Virus record (IMG/VR): IMGVR_UViG_3300044535_000655
Coordinates: 1 to 31,384 of that record
Strand: one strand, 5' to 3'
Origin: a virus
DNA length: 31,384 nucleotides
This document shows positions 5,462 through 11,345 of the stretch, in pieces; position 1 is the first letter of the stretch, and every line of letters begins with the position of its first letter. Position numbers and translations under genes: made by a program. The notes under the pieces are model-generated. The model had not been told where the DNA came from, did not search any database, and saw nothing but the letters and a program-made list of their open reading frames with translations.

Positions 5462-6020
5462 CTGACTTGTCTTTTATCTTTTTTAGCACCACAGCAGGTG
5501 CTTTAGCTTTTTGAGCTTTTAGATACAAGTCCCTTAGATCGTCTATCGTCGCTACTGTGTCTAATACCGCTAGCCAATCAATCTTGGCTTCGGCTTTGTC
5601 ACCTAGCTCATAGGTGTATGTATCTGGGTCTGGTTCATCTGTCGGTAGCGCTAGCATCTGAATCAAGAAGGTTCTTAGCGCCACGCTCATAGCCTTGGCA
5701 GTAGCCTTGTCTCCCGAATCAAACGCTTCGGCTGCTACTGTTCCAGTAACGCCGTCACCCTCTGACCCAACAATCGTAAACTGAACAGTTAGCCTAACTA
5801 CATTGAGCGACCCACCATTACGCGCTGGCATAACATCATGTGTCTTCTCAACTATAAAAGGCAGAATGAAACCGCCGTGCTTACGAAGGGCTGGACCAAC
5901 AGCATTTAGAACGGCATCAATACCTCTAAAGTTGAATCCCTGTGATTCGTTCTTGTTGTTTTTGCCAACTCCTTGAACCTCTTGCATAACCGCAAGTATT
6001 ACCTCTGGTGCTTTTGCCAT
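5448..6020 (-). CDS. erf: ERF-family single-strand annealing protein, 190 aa
   Basis: ERF proteins anneal complementary single strands and act with a phage exonuclease. The N-terminal half has the family signature: AVMQEVQGVGKNNKN, then FNFRGIDAVLNAVGPALRKHG, followed by beta strands around GSLNVVRLTVQFTIVG and the helix KATAKAMSVALRTFLIQM. The C-terminal part (about 140-190) is a separate helical domain (IDWLAVLDTVATIDDLRDLY). It starts two bases after the exonuclease stop, with AGAGAGG ahead of the ATG, so the pair is translated together. The two would support recombination, concatemer formation or repair of phage DNA. Confidence 0.85.
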   Translation of the reverse strand: MAKAPEVILAVMQEVQGVGKNNKNESQGFNFRGIDAVLNAVGPALRKHGGFILPFIVEKTHDVMPARNGGSLNVVRLTVQFTIVGSEGDGVTGTVAAEAFDSGDKATAKAMSVALRTFLIQMLALPTDEPDPDTYTYELGDKAEAKIDWLAVLDTVATIDDLRDLYLKAQKAKAPAVVLKKIKDKSVAFE

Positions 6021-6021
6021 G

Positions 6022-6951
6022 TTATTTACCTCTCTTGTTTACTAGGAACGGTGGGTTGCCCCCGCGCCCCGCTTGTCTGCTTACCATGTGTTCAGTATAA
6101 ACCAAACCGCGTTTTGCTTTGCCCATAGCGCTGATAACACGCGATTTCATTTCGTTTAGTTGCGCCGTAGCTTTTTCAGCATCCGCTACCGCATTGAAGT
6201 AGTGCATACCCAGATCGCCAAGCTCTACTTCGGTGTCTTCTATGTCTGGGTTGATTTTGCGGATAGTCTCTAGTGTCGCATTAGCCCCATCAAAATCGGG
6301 CTGTGTGTCTTCTACTAGGTGCTTACGGAATAGCTCAACCCGCGCTAGGTTCGCATCTTGCTCAAAGCTATCTGCGGTAATTGCTATTTCTATGTATTTT
6401 GACCCGCTAAACAAAGCCACAATAGTTGCTTCTTGGAGACCAAATACTTGCAGATACCATTGCACTTGCGCCATGTAGGACAGCGGGACTGTGTATTCGC
6501 CGTATCTATCACCTTGCCAATCTTCCTCATACCTAGCTGTTTTTACTTCTAGGACTCCATAAGTGCCGTCGGCTTTTTGATAAATGGCATCAGGATTAGC
6601 TATCTGCCACTCACGATCTTTGTGTTTCCACATCCCAGTATCCCGAAATACTTTGTAGTCGGGGTGGTTGTCTGCGAACTTATCTATGACTACAGGTTCT
6701 AACCTATTGCCCCATTCCATCGCCTCGTTCTGCTCAACAGGTTCTTCTACCCTGCGGGTCTTACGCGCCCACAAAGACATTGGTGAATCCCAACGCGAGT
6801 AGCCACAAATAATTCCAACATGACTACCCCCAATTCCAACAGAACGCATGTCGTGCCACTCTTGACTGTTTGACTTGGCGCGACTTATGCGACTCGCCGA
6901 TCCAAACTCGTCAGGAAGTTCGGGTGTTTGTGCTACAGTTTCTTTAGCCAT
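6022..6951 (-). CDS. YqaJ/lambda-type 5'-3' exonuclease, 309 aa
   Basis: YqaJ-like viral recombinase nuclease. GIGGSHVGIICGYSRWDSP (about 39-57) matches the family's GGSDVAAILG-type start, and MEWGNRLEP carries Glu85. The PD-(D/E)XK core is Asp121 in NPDAIY and Glu135-x-Lys137 in LEVKTAR. It resects double-strand ends so that the downstream ERF protein can anneal them. It is the first gene of the leftward recombination operon and diverges from the WhiB-like gene; its ATG follows AGAGAGGAAACA. The C-terminal third (about 230-309) is helical and ends basic. Confidence 0.85.
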   Translation of the reverse strand: MAKETVAQTPELPDEFGSASRISRAKSNSQEWHDMRSVGIGGSHVGIICGYSRWDSPMSLWARKTRRVEEPVEQNEAMEWGNRLEPVVIDKFADNHPDYKVFRDTGMWKHKDREWQIANPDAIYQKADGTYGVLEVKTARYEEDWQGDRYGEYTVPLSYMAQVQWYLQVFGLQEATIVALFSGSKYIEIAITADSFEQDANLARVELFRKHLVEDTQPDFDGANATLETIRKINPDIEDTEVELGDLGMHYFNAVADAEKATAQLNEMKSRVISAMGKAKRGLVYTEHMVSRQAGRGGNPPFLVNKRGK

Positions 6952-6990
6952 TGTTTCCTCTCTGGTTACGATTCCCTCAAGTCTTTTGAT

Positions 6991-7020
6991 TTGGGGGTTT
7001 CGTGTTTTTTATTGTATAGT
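6991..7020 (+). promoter_or_regulatory. Candidate promoter of the WhiB-like gene in the divergent region
   Basis: The 104-bp gap between the two divergent genes contains, on the plus strand, TTGGGG (6991-6996), an 18-bp AT-rich spacer and TATAGT (7015-7020), about 36 bp before the ATG with its GAGAGG ribosome site. On the minus strand ATTGTA (7011-7016) reads TACAAT, so back-to-back -10 elements overlap, but no -35 at good spacing is visible for the leftward side. The -35 is weak. There is no copy of the GTTAYC direct repeat here. Confidence 0.35.
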
Positions 7021-7055
7021 CATCCTACAAGAAGCATCCGACAAGAGAGGTATTT

Positions 7056-7346
7056 ATGAGCAACTTAGCAACGAGACTTCACACGCAACTGATACACACA
7101 GCTCAAGATTACGAAGTTGGGTGTCAGCAGTTTCCAGACGCTTTTTTTATGAGCGCTGAAAATCACGAAGAACAAAGCCTAAACAAGCTAGCTATTGCTA
7201 TCTGTAACGAATGCCCAGTAAAAGATCTGTGCTTAGCTTACGCTATCGAAGCCAGAGAAGCTTATGGCATCTGGGGTGGCAAGACAACTTCTCAGCGTAA
7301 AAAGCTAATTGCTAAAAATCTAAAGCTTTCCAAACAACTTCTTTAG
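7056..7346 (+). CDS. WhiB-like iron-sulfur transcription regulator, 96 aa
   Basis: WhiB proteins are found in actinobacteria and their phages. They hold a [4Fe-4S] cluster and act with the housekeeping sigma factor. All four ligands are present: Cys23, Cys50, Cys53 and Cys59 (CNECPVKDLC), followed by the turn GIWGG at 71-75 and a basic tail (SQRKKLIAKNLKLSKQ) that would contact DNA. Length is normal. It is the only rightward gene here, has its own ribosome site (GAGAGG) and overlaps the convergent gene's end by 27 bp. Phage WhiB proteins are known to interfere with host WhiB programmes and septation. Whether this one serves phage promoters or takes over host regulation is open. Confidence 0.92.
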   Translation: MSNLATRLHTQLIHTAQDYEVGCQQFPDAFFMSAENHEEQSLNKLAIAICNECPVKDLCLAYAIEAREAYGIWGGKTTSQRKKLIAKNLKLSKQLL

Positions 7347-7667
7347 TGTCTTGCGAGTAGCTATTGATTGCTCAGTCAAAGCTTGGTAAATGTAAATCTG
7401 CCTTTTGGTTTGCTCATCCCATTCTTCAAGAACATTCGGGATAGTTAGCTCTCCATCTTCTTCTGTCCATCTAGCTTTTTTACTAGGTTCTTCTTTCATC
7501 AAAACGCTGACGATCGCATCAATTTGGTCTTCAATGTGTCTGTATTCGAATTGAGTAGCGGTGTCTAGCAAGTTAGCCAAAGGGTGACGGATAGACTCAA
7601 AGTCCTCATCCCAGACTAAATTATCGTCTCGAAGTAATCGTATTGCTTTGTCAATTTGTGTATTCAT
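7320..7667 (-). CDS. Hypothetical acidic protein, 115 aa, convergent to WhiB-like gene
   Basis: A helical, acidic protein (DEDFESIRHPLANLLDTATQ, EEDGELTIPNVLEEWDEQ) with a basic C-terminal helix (RKTLKKLFGKL). No family recognised. The ATG follows AGGAAACT and sits just after the sigma-like gene stop, so the two are probably cotranscribed. Its last nine codons overlap the end of the WhiB-like gene on the other strand, so heavy transcription of one could affect the other. An adaptor of the sigma-like protein is possible but unsupported. Confidence 0.6.
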   Translation of the reverse strand: MNTQIDKAIRLLRDDNLVWDEDFESIRHPLANLLDTATQFEYRHIEDQIDAIVSVLMKEEPSKKARWTEEDGELTIPNVLEEWDEQTKRQIYIYQALTEQSIATRKTLKKLFGKL

Positions 7668-7673
7668 AGTTTC

Positions 7674-8255
7674 CTAAACGGTTAGCGGGGGTCCACCTAG
7701 CTCAAACTGTAGCTTTTTTAGCGCTCTGTCAATTCTCGCTTTTGCTGCCCTATCTGTAATCCCCAGCAATTCACCTATCTCTTTAAGGTTCAAGTTGAGC
7801 TGGAATCTCCATTTAAGAATAGTCTGATAGTCAAGATTTAGCGACTGAAACGCGAAATCCAAATCGGCGATTACCGCTAAAGCATTAGTTGAGTTTTCAC
7901 CCGAAGAAGCCTCATGCCTTATGGCTATTGTTTGAGGTCTCTCTTGCCAGACAAACGGCAGACCGCGTTCGATCTGCTCAATAGTGTAATGAAAATTGGT
8001 GTCTAGGGGCTTGTGGATGTTTGCAGCTGTTTCGCTAGCGCAGTATCTTGCAGCAACTCTCTTTAGGGATACAACTAATTCGCCTTCTCCACCAATTGAT
8101 TCCCGCCATCTATAGACAGTTTCATAGTGTTCTAGCATCCAAAGCAATAGCTCACTATTCAGATCTTGATGGTCAATAGTTTTCCATTGATAACTAAAGC
8201 GTTTAGCTATGCGTGAAGCAATCCTAAACTCGTCAGCGGTAATCTCTTTAATCAA
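7674..8255 (-). CDS. Sigma-factor-like transcription protein, about 193 aa
   Basis: The C-terminal 55 residues read as sigma region 4: FQSLNLDYQTILKWRFQLN, then the helix-turn-helix LKEIGELLGITDRAAKARID and RALKKLQFEL. The N-terminal 90 residues (helices with DEFRIASRIAKRF and DLNSELLLWMLEHYE) resemble region 2. Region 1 is absent, as in small ECF-type or phage sigmas. No ATG is usable. TTG at 8255 is preferred over TTG at 8270 because GAGG lies nine bases upstream of it. The gene overlaps the phosphoesterase stop. It may direct polymerase to phage promoters and could pair with the WhiB-like protein, since WhiB proteins bind sigma region 4 (pairing is inference). Confidence 0.65.
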   Translation of the reverse strand: MIKEITADEFRIASRIAKRFSYQWKTIDHQDLNSELLLWMLEHYETVYRWRESIGGEGELVVSLKRVAARYCASETAANIHKPLDTNFHYTIEQIERGLPFVWQERPQTIAIRHEASSGENSTNALAVIADLDFAFQSLNLDYQTILKWRFQLNLNLKEIGELLGITDRAAKARIDRALKKLQFELGGPPLTV

Positions 8256-9558
8256 TGAACTCTGCCTCAATCGGGGTCTTGCGCCAGAAATGGGGTATTA
8301 CACTCTCGACGATAGCTTCGCGGGTTGTGGTGCCACAGATAACAGCTGGGTCATTAGTAAGCCCCGCTGTCTGCGAGAACCAAGCTGACGAATCACACAG
8401 CGCGCCACCCTGCACCCAGTAGGTATTACCCACAAGTTGCTGGAATCTAACATGGTGATAGTGACCAGTAAATAGAAGATCTGAATCACCAATCGGGTCG
8501 CGAATTGCAGCCATTGACCTAAACCAGTTTGTGATTTTGCCCTCTACTCCAACACCGCCCCTAGCTATGTGTCCGTGTGTTAAGCCAACTATCCAGCCCA
8601 ATACTTCTACCGTTAGGCTAAGGCGCTCACGGGCGGGGAAGCTAAATGTGATGTTCTCAAACTTCTCAGATAGTTGTAGAGCTTCAGCCACTTGTTCGAC
8701 TACGGCAACATCGTCATTGTCGTGAAGTGTTGTATAGGCTTTTCCATTCTGTCTATTCTCACCATGGTTGCCCGGAACGACCGCAACATGAACTGGCAAA
8801 CCTAGCTGACCAATCTTCATAAGATACTGCAGTAGTATCCTGCGAACTATTTTTACTTGGTCTCGACGATCAAGCTCAACGCTAAATGTCTGCATCTCAT
8901 ACCAGCCACTAATGCCTTCTACTAAGTCTCCAGTAATCGGAATAAAGATTTGTGTGACTTCTTTTCCTGACTTCTTTAGAGTCTTGATGTCAGCGATAGC
9001 TAGGTCGGCAAGCTGTAAAGCTTTGCTAACCATACCTTCGATACCGCTACCGTCAGGCTGACCCGCTTGGAGGTCGGTAATCTGTTGCCAGTAAACTCGC
9101 TCAACCAGACCCGTAGTATTAGGCGTTTTAGCAGGGCTGTGCGCCTTCACAGCAGCCTGAATTAGATCTTCTAGGTCTATACCCCCGACAGCACCCAAAC
9201 GGCGTATGCGGGCTTTGAAGTAGTACATCCGCTTAGTGCCACCTTCGCCATCCCCTGAATCCCAAGCGCGAAGCTCAATCGGATACTTAGAGTCAATCGT
9301 GTAATCTTCACGATTTACATTCGGGGGTAGTAGCTCGTCGAGAATCTGAGACCAATCTTCTGGCTGTTCTTCTCTTGGCTCAGTAACAATAAATCCGCCG
9401 TTACTGGATACCTCAACTCTTGGTTCCCAGCCCGACGGATGTTTCGCGCGTGTTCTCTTTACTTCTTTAGCGCTACCATCGTTACCGATCTGTAGCAATC
9501 TATCTAAGTCTTTCAATCTAACTCCAATCGCATCTGCAAACTTTTCGTCTATGTACAT
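8248..9558 (-). CDS. Calcineurin-like metallophosphoesterase, 436 aa
   Basis: The C-terminal 280 residues carry the phosphoesterase motifs in order: Asp162 and Gln164 in TDLQAGQ (Gln where His is more usual), GD at 210-211, GNH at 263-265, THGH at 327-330 and GHYHH at 365-369. These hold two metals and cleave phosphomono- or phosphodiester bonds. The N-terminal 150 residues have no recognised fold and include an acidic WSQILDELLP region. Large actinophage enzymes of this type often lie among replication genes and are suspected to act on DNA ends or nucleotides. The substrate here is not evident. The start overlaps the upstream gene by 41 bp. Confidence 0.8.
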   Translation of the reverse strand: MYIDEKFADAIGVRLKDLDRLLQIGNDGSAKEVKRTRAKHPSGWEPRVEVSSNGGFIVTEPREEQPEDWSQILDELLPPNVNREDYTIDSKYPIELRAWDSGDGEGGTKRMYYFKARIRRLGAVGGIDLEDLIQAAVKAHSPAKTPNTTGLVERVYWQQITDLQAGQPDGSGIEGMVSKALQLADLAIADIKTLKKSGKEVTQIFIPITGDLVEGISGWYEMQTFSVELDRRDQVKIVRRILLQYLMKIGQLGLPVHVAVVPGNHGENRQNGKAYTTLHDNDDVAVVEQVAEALQLSEKFENITFSFPARERLSLTVEVLGWIVGLTHGHIARGGVGVEGKITNWFRSMAAIRDPIGDSDLLFTGHYHHVRFQQLVGNTYWVQGGALCDSSAWFSQTAGLTNDPAVICGTTTREAIVESVIPHFWRKTPIEAEFID

Positions 9559-9724
9559 TGACCATGTTGTGACTAATCCCGAACCCAGCTTCTGTTATTT
9601 CATAAGCTAACTTAGCATCACTAAGCCCGCCACTTCTGTAGCTCTTATCCAGCGCGGTCTGCAGGGCTGTCCTGTGCCGATCTGAAAGGCTTGCTAATAC
9701 TTCACCTAACTTGCATAACTTCAT
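9518..9724 (-). CDS. Small probable DNA-binding protein, 68 aa
   Basis: Helical protein. SDAKLAYEITEAGFGISHNMVNVHRRKVC looks like a helix-turn-helix, with ISHNMVNVHRRK as the recognition helix. The N-terminal helix is LGEVLASLSDRHRTALQTAL. Similar short proteins are frequent next to DNA-metabolism genes of actinophages. The ATG at 9724 has no upstream ribosome site, but TAGATT ends six bases before it, so the transcript may be leaderless. It is the first gene after a terminator and may set expression of the phosphoesterase and sigma-like genes that follow. Confidence 0.6.
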   Translation of the reverse strand: MKLCKLGEVLASLSDRHRTALQTALDKSYRSGGLSDAKLAYEITEAGFGISHNMVNVHRRKVCRCDWS

Positions 9725-9730
9725 GGTTCT

Positions 9731-9736
9731 AATCTA
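9731..9736 (-). promoter_or_regulatory. Possible leaderless -10 element
   Basis: On the minus strand TAGATT ends six bases before the ATG at 9724. In actinobacteria a TAnnnT hexamer at this distance is the usual sign of a leaderless transcript starting at the ATG. The gene lacks a Shine-Dalgarno sequence and follows a terminator, which fits. No convincing -35 is visible at 16-18 bp. Confidence 0.4.
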
Positions 9737-9747
9737 GCACTGCGGGG

Positions 9748-9775
9748 AAACAACAAACCCCCAACACAAGGGGGG
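9748..9775 (-). terminator. Terminator after the SSB gene
   Basis: On the minus strand CCCCC-TTGTGTT-GGGGG is followed by TTTGTTGTTT. The five-base GC stem and interrupted T-run make a moderate rho-independent terminator about 35 bp after the SSB stop. It closes the first early operon. Confidence 0.6.
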
Positions 9776-9810
9776 CGTGTCGGGGGCTGTTGCCTTTCGG
9801 AGAAGAAAGA

Positions 9811-10194
9811 CTATGCGGGAACTAATTCCTCATCTACTACAAACTGATTGCGGGTAAACTCAGCTTCGCCGTAGCATAAATCGTGACCAAGGCTAGTGAC
9901 ATCAACCTCAACAGATGTGCCTGTTCGTTCGCCGTTGTCCCAATCGCGAATCCGCAGATCGCCCGATACTATGACTCGCTCACCTTTGTGAACCGACTTG
10001 GCTACATTGATAGCTAGCTTGCGGTAGCAAGTAATCGTGTACCAATTGGTTTCGCCTTCGACCCACCTGTTCTCCCTTGCGCTAAACTTGCGGGTTGCGC
10101 TAGCCAACCGAAACGAAGTGATTTGTAGTCCCTCTTGGGTGACTAGGTGACGCGGGGTTGTGGCTACTAAGCCAGTTATTGTTATCTTTTCCAT
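9811..10194 (-). CDS. ssb: Single-stranded DNA-binding protein, 127 aa
   Basis: A plain SSB OB fold: MEKITITGLVATTPRHLV, FRLASATRKFSARENRWVEG, NWYTITCYRKLAINVAKSVH, KGERVIVSGDLRIRDWDNG and TSVEVDVTSLGHDL follow bacterial and actinophage SSBs strand by strand. The C-terminus (VDEELVPA) is acidic but lacks the usual DDIPF tip, so partner recruitment may differ from that of host SSB. It is the last gene of the early operon starting near 11104 and lies two bases after the preceding gene. A second, shorter OB-fold protein that does have an SSB-like tip is encoded at 3202-3549. Confidence 0.88.
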   Translation of the reverse strand: MEKITITGLVATTPRHLVTQEGLQITSFRLASATRKFSARENRWVEGETNWYTITCYRKLAINVAKSVHKGERVIVSGDLRIRDWDNGERTGTSVEVDVTSLGHDLCYGEAEFTRNQFVVDEELVPA

Positions 10195-10195
10195 G

Positions 10196-10426
10196 CTAAT
10201 CGTTTCCTTCCAATTTGCTTTTCATAATACCGAATAGAACATCGGCTTTTTTACTGTTTTGTGTAGTGCTTCCATCCGTAAATAAAGTGTTGAAGCTGTT
10301 GCCGTTGATTTTGCCATTGACCAAGTAAGCTCGCTTACCAGCTCTGCTTCGGATACCAAGGTGTACGAAGTTGTATTCGTCCTTCTCGAAGGTCTCCAAC
10401 ACCATCCAATCGGTTATCGTAATCAT
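10196..10426 (-). CDS. Small hypothetical protein upstream of ssb, 76 aa
   Basis: Beta-rich small protein (WMVLETFEKDEYNFVHLGIR, KRAYLVNGKINGN) with a helical basic end (KADVLFGIMKSKLEGN). The strand pattern would suit a compact barrel or an OB-like domain, but this is a weak impression. It overlaps the upstream stop by 4 bp and ends two bases before ssb, so it is translated with it. Function unknown. Confidence 0.6.
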   Translation of the reverse strand: MITITDWMVLETFEKDEYNFVHLGIRSRAGKRAYLVNGKINGNSFNTLFTDGSTTQNSKKADVLFGIMKSKLEGND

Positions 10427-10656
10427 CGGTCACACCAATCGCAATCATTGATAGTGCAGAGTTCCGCTAACCCAAGGTGTTGAAACACATCTTCCCAAGC
10501 TTCACTCTTTGACCCTTCTTCGTAATAACTGTTTAGCTCGTGGAAGTCATCCCAGAAGCTGTAGCCTTTAGGTGCCTCTAAAAGAATCGCCCCATCTATT
10601 TCCGTGATTTTGTATCCGAGACGATCGGCGCGCTTGCGGGTTCTTGTCGCGTTCAC
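10423..10656 (-). CDS. Small hypothetical protein with CxxC end, 77 aa
   Basis: A basic N-terminus (TRTRKRADRLGY) is followed by an acidic, aromatic body (SFWDDFHELNSYYEEGSKSE) and a Cys-containing end (LCTINDCDWCDR) that could bind metal. Parts of the N-terminal 30 residues (ADRLGYKITEIDGAILLEAPKGY) resemble small actinophage proteins of unknown role. It has 4-bp ATGA overlaps on both sides. Function unknown. Confidence 0.6.
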   Translation of the reverse strand: MNATRTRKRADRLGYKITEIDGAILLEAPKGYSFWDDFHELNSYYEEGSKSEAWEDVFQHLGLAELCTINDCDWCDR

Positions 10657-10847
10657 TTGCTCAACATCCTTGACTGGAGTCCCGCGATTGGCAGTCCCTC
10701 TGACTTAGCCCAAAGACACGCATTGTTTACAACCGCTACTCGCGAACCGCGTTCTTGGTAGTAATAAAGCGCACCGCCTTTGGTAAACAAAGTGATTTTC
10801 CATTCGCCGATCTTAGGGGTGTTATCGACCGCCATCCACTTGCTCAT
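10653..10847 (-). CDS. Small hypothetical protein, 64 aa
   Basis: A basic protein with Trp and Tyr clusters (KIGEWKITLFTKGGALYYYQ) that suggest three beta strands, and a C-terminal helix (NNACLWAKSEGL). ATGA overlaps join it to both neighbours. No family recognised. Its early position fits a host-directed or DNA-metabolism accessory role, which is speculation. Confidence 0.55.
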   Translation of the reverse strand: MSKWMAVDNTPKIGEWKITLFTKGGALYYYQERGSRVAVVNNACLWAKSEGLPIAGLQSRMLSK

Positions 10848-11065
10848 TTGTTTAGTCCCTTCTCAAGACCCAACACGATTGAATCTTCTACAAAGCTGAC
10901 GATTTCGCCGTTTCTAAAAAACTCAACAAAGAATGTTCCGTCATCTTCTCTGACTCCACCGCAGATACCCGCATCCGCTGGACCGTAAATTACCCATTGA
11001 TACCAACCGCTCATGCACTCTTTGACTACGGTGTAGCCCTTGTGCTTGATTGTCTCTTTACTCAT
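10844..11065 (-). CDS. First gene of early operon, hypothetical protein, 73 aa
   Basis: Small beta-rich protein (HKGYTVVKECMSGWYQWVIY, GTFFVEFFRNGEIVSF) with an N-terminal MSKETIKHKG and a C-terminal helix (DSIVLGLEKGL). It directly follows the repeated early promoter, with ribosome site GGAGAAGAAG before the ATG, so it should be among the first proteins made. No membrane segment or known motif. Function unknown. Confidence 0.6.
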   Translation of the reverse strand: MSKETIKHKGYTVVKECMSGWYQWVIYGPADAGICGGVREDDGTFFVEFFRNGEIVSFVEDSIVLGLEKGLNK

Positions 11066-11110
11066 TGCTTCTTCTCCGTTTCTCGACCCGCGTATCGGGG
11101 CGATGGGTAA

Positions 11111-11139
11111 AGTAAAGCAACTGTGAGCTGGCAGGTCAA
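11111..11139 (-). promoter_or_regulatory. Early promoter for the 11065-9811 operon
   Basis: On the minus strand -35 TTGACC (11134-11139), a 17-bp spacer and -10 TTTACT (11111-11116). The predicted start near 11104 gives a leader of about 40 nt. The -35 is close to consensus and better than in the sister promoter at 2230-2258. The spacer segments are also related (both contain CTG and CAGTTG), so the two look like copies of one element. Confidence 0.7.
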
Positions 11140-11158
11140 GCTTTGGAGAGCTTTTTTA

Positions 11159-11175
11159 GATAACAATTTGATAAC
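11159..11175 (-). promoter_or_regulatory. Direct-repeat operator GTTATC-N5-GTTATC
   Basis: Two GTTATC half-sites 11 bp apart, with AAATT between, centred about 63 bp upstream of the predicted start. The sister copy at 2277-2293 has GTTACC twice with AAATC between, so the R/Y change is shared within each pair, as if both half-sites were kept alike. This is a likely site for one regulator controlling both early operons. Confidence 0.6.
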
Positions 11176-11227
11176 AGCCCACAGCCCCCGAATCTAGCGG
11201 GATTTAGGCGCTATCCCCCAGATAGCC

Positions 11228-11263
11228 AAAAACCCCCCTACAGTCGGATGACCATAGAGGGGT
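11228..11263 (-). terminator. Terminator at end of late operon
   Basis: On the minus strand ACCCCTCTA pairs with TAGGGGGGT (9 bp, one G-T wobble) around a 14-base loop, followed by four more T's. It lies about 80 bp after the stop of the Ig-repeat protein gene and ends the roughly 20-kb late block. A second inverted repeat, GGCTATC...GATAGCGCC (11208-11227), follows directly. Confidence 0.75.
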
Positions 11264-11345
11264 AGGTGATAGCACTACTAAGGGGCTGAAATGGCGCGTA
11301 GAGGGCGCACAGCAGGGCTAAATTGGCTGTAAATCGGGGTTTTTG

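Noticed and set aside
6875-7159. Plus-strand frame of 94 codons overlapping the WhiB-like start
   Set aside because: It runs antisense through the exonuclease start and out of frame into the WhiB-like gene. The WhiB-like frame has conserved motifs and a ribosome site.
11264-11345. A further gene between the late terminator and the Ig-repeat gene stop
   Set aside because: No frame with a start and reasonable length is present; the stretch is an untranslated 3' region.
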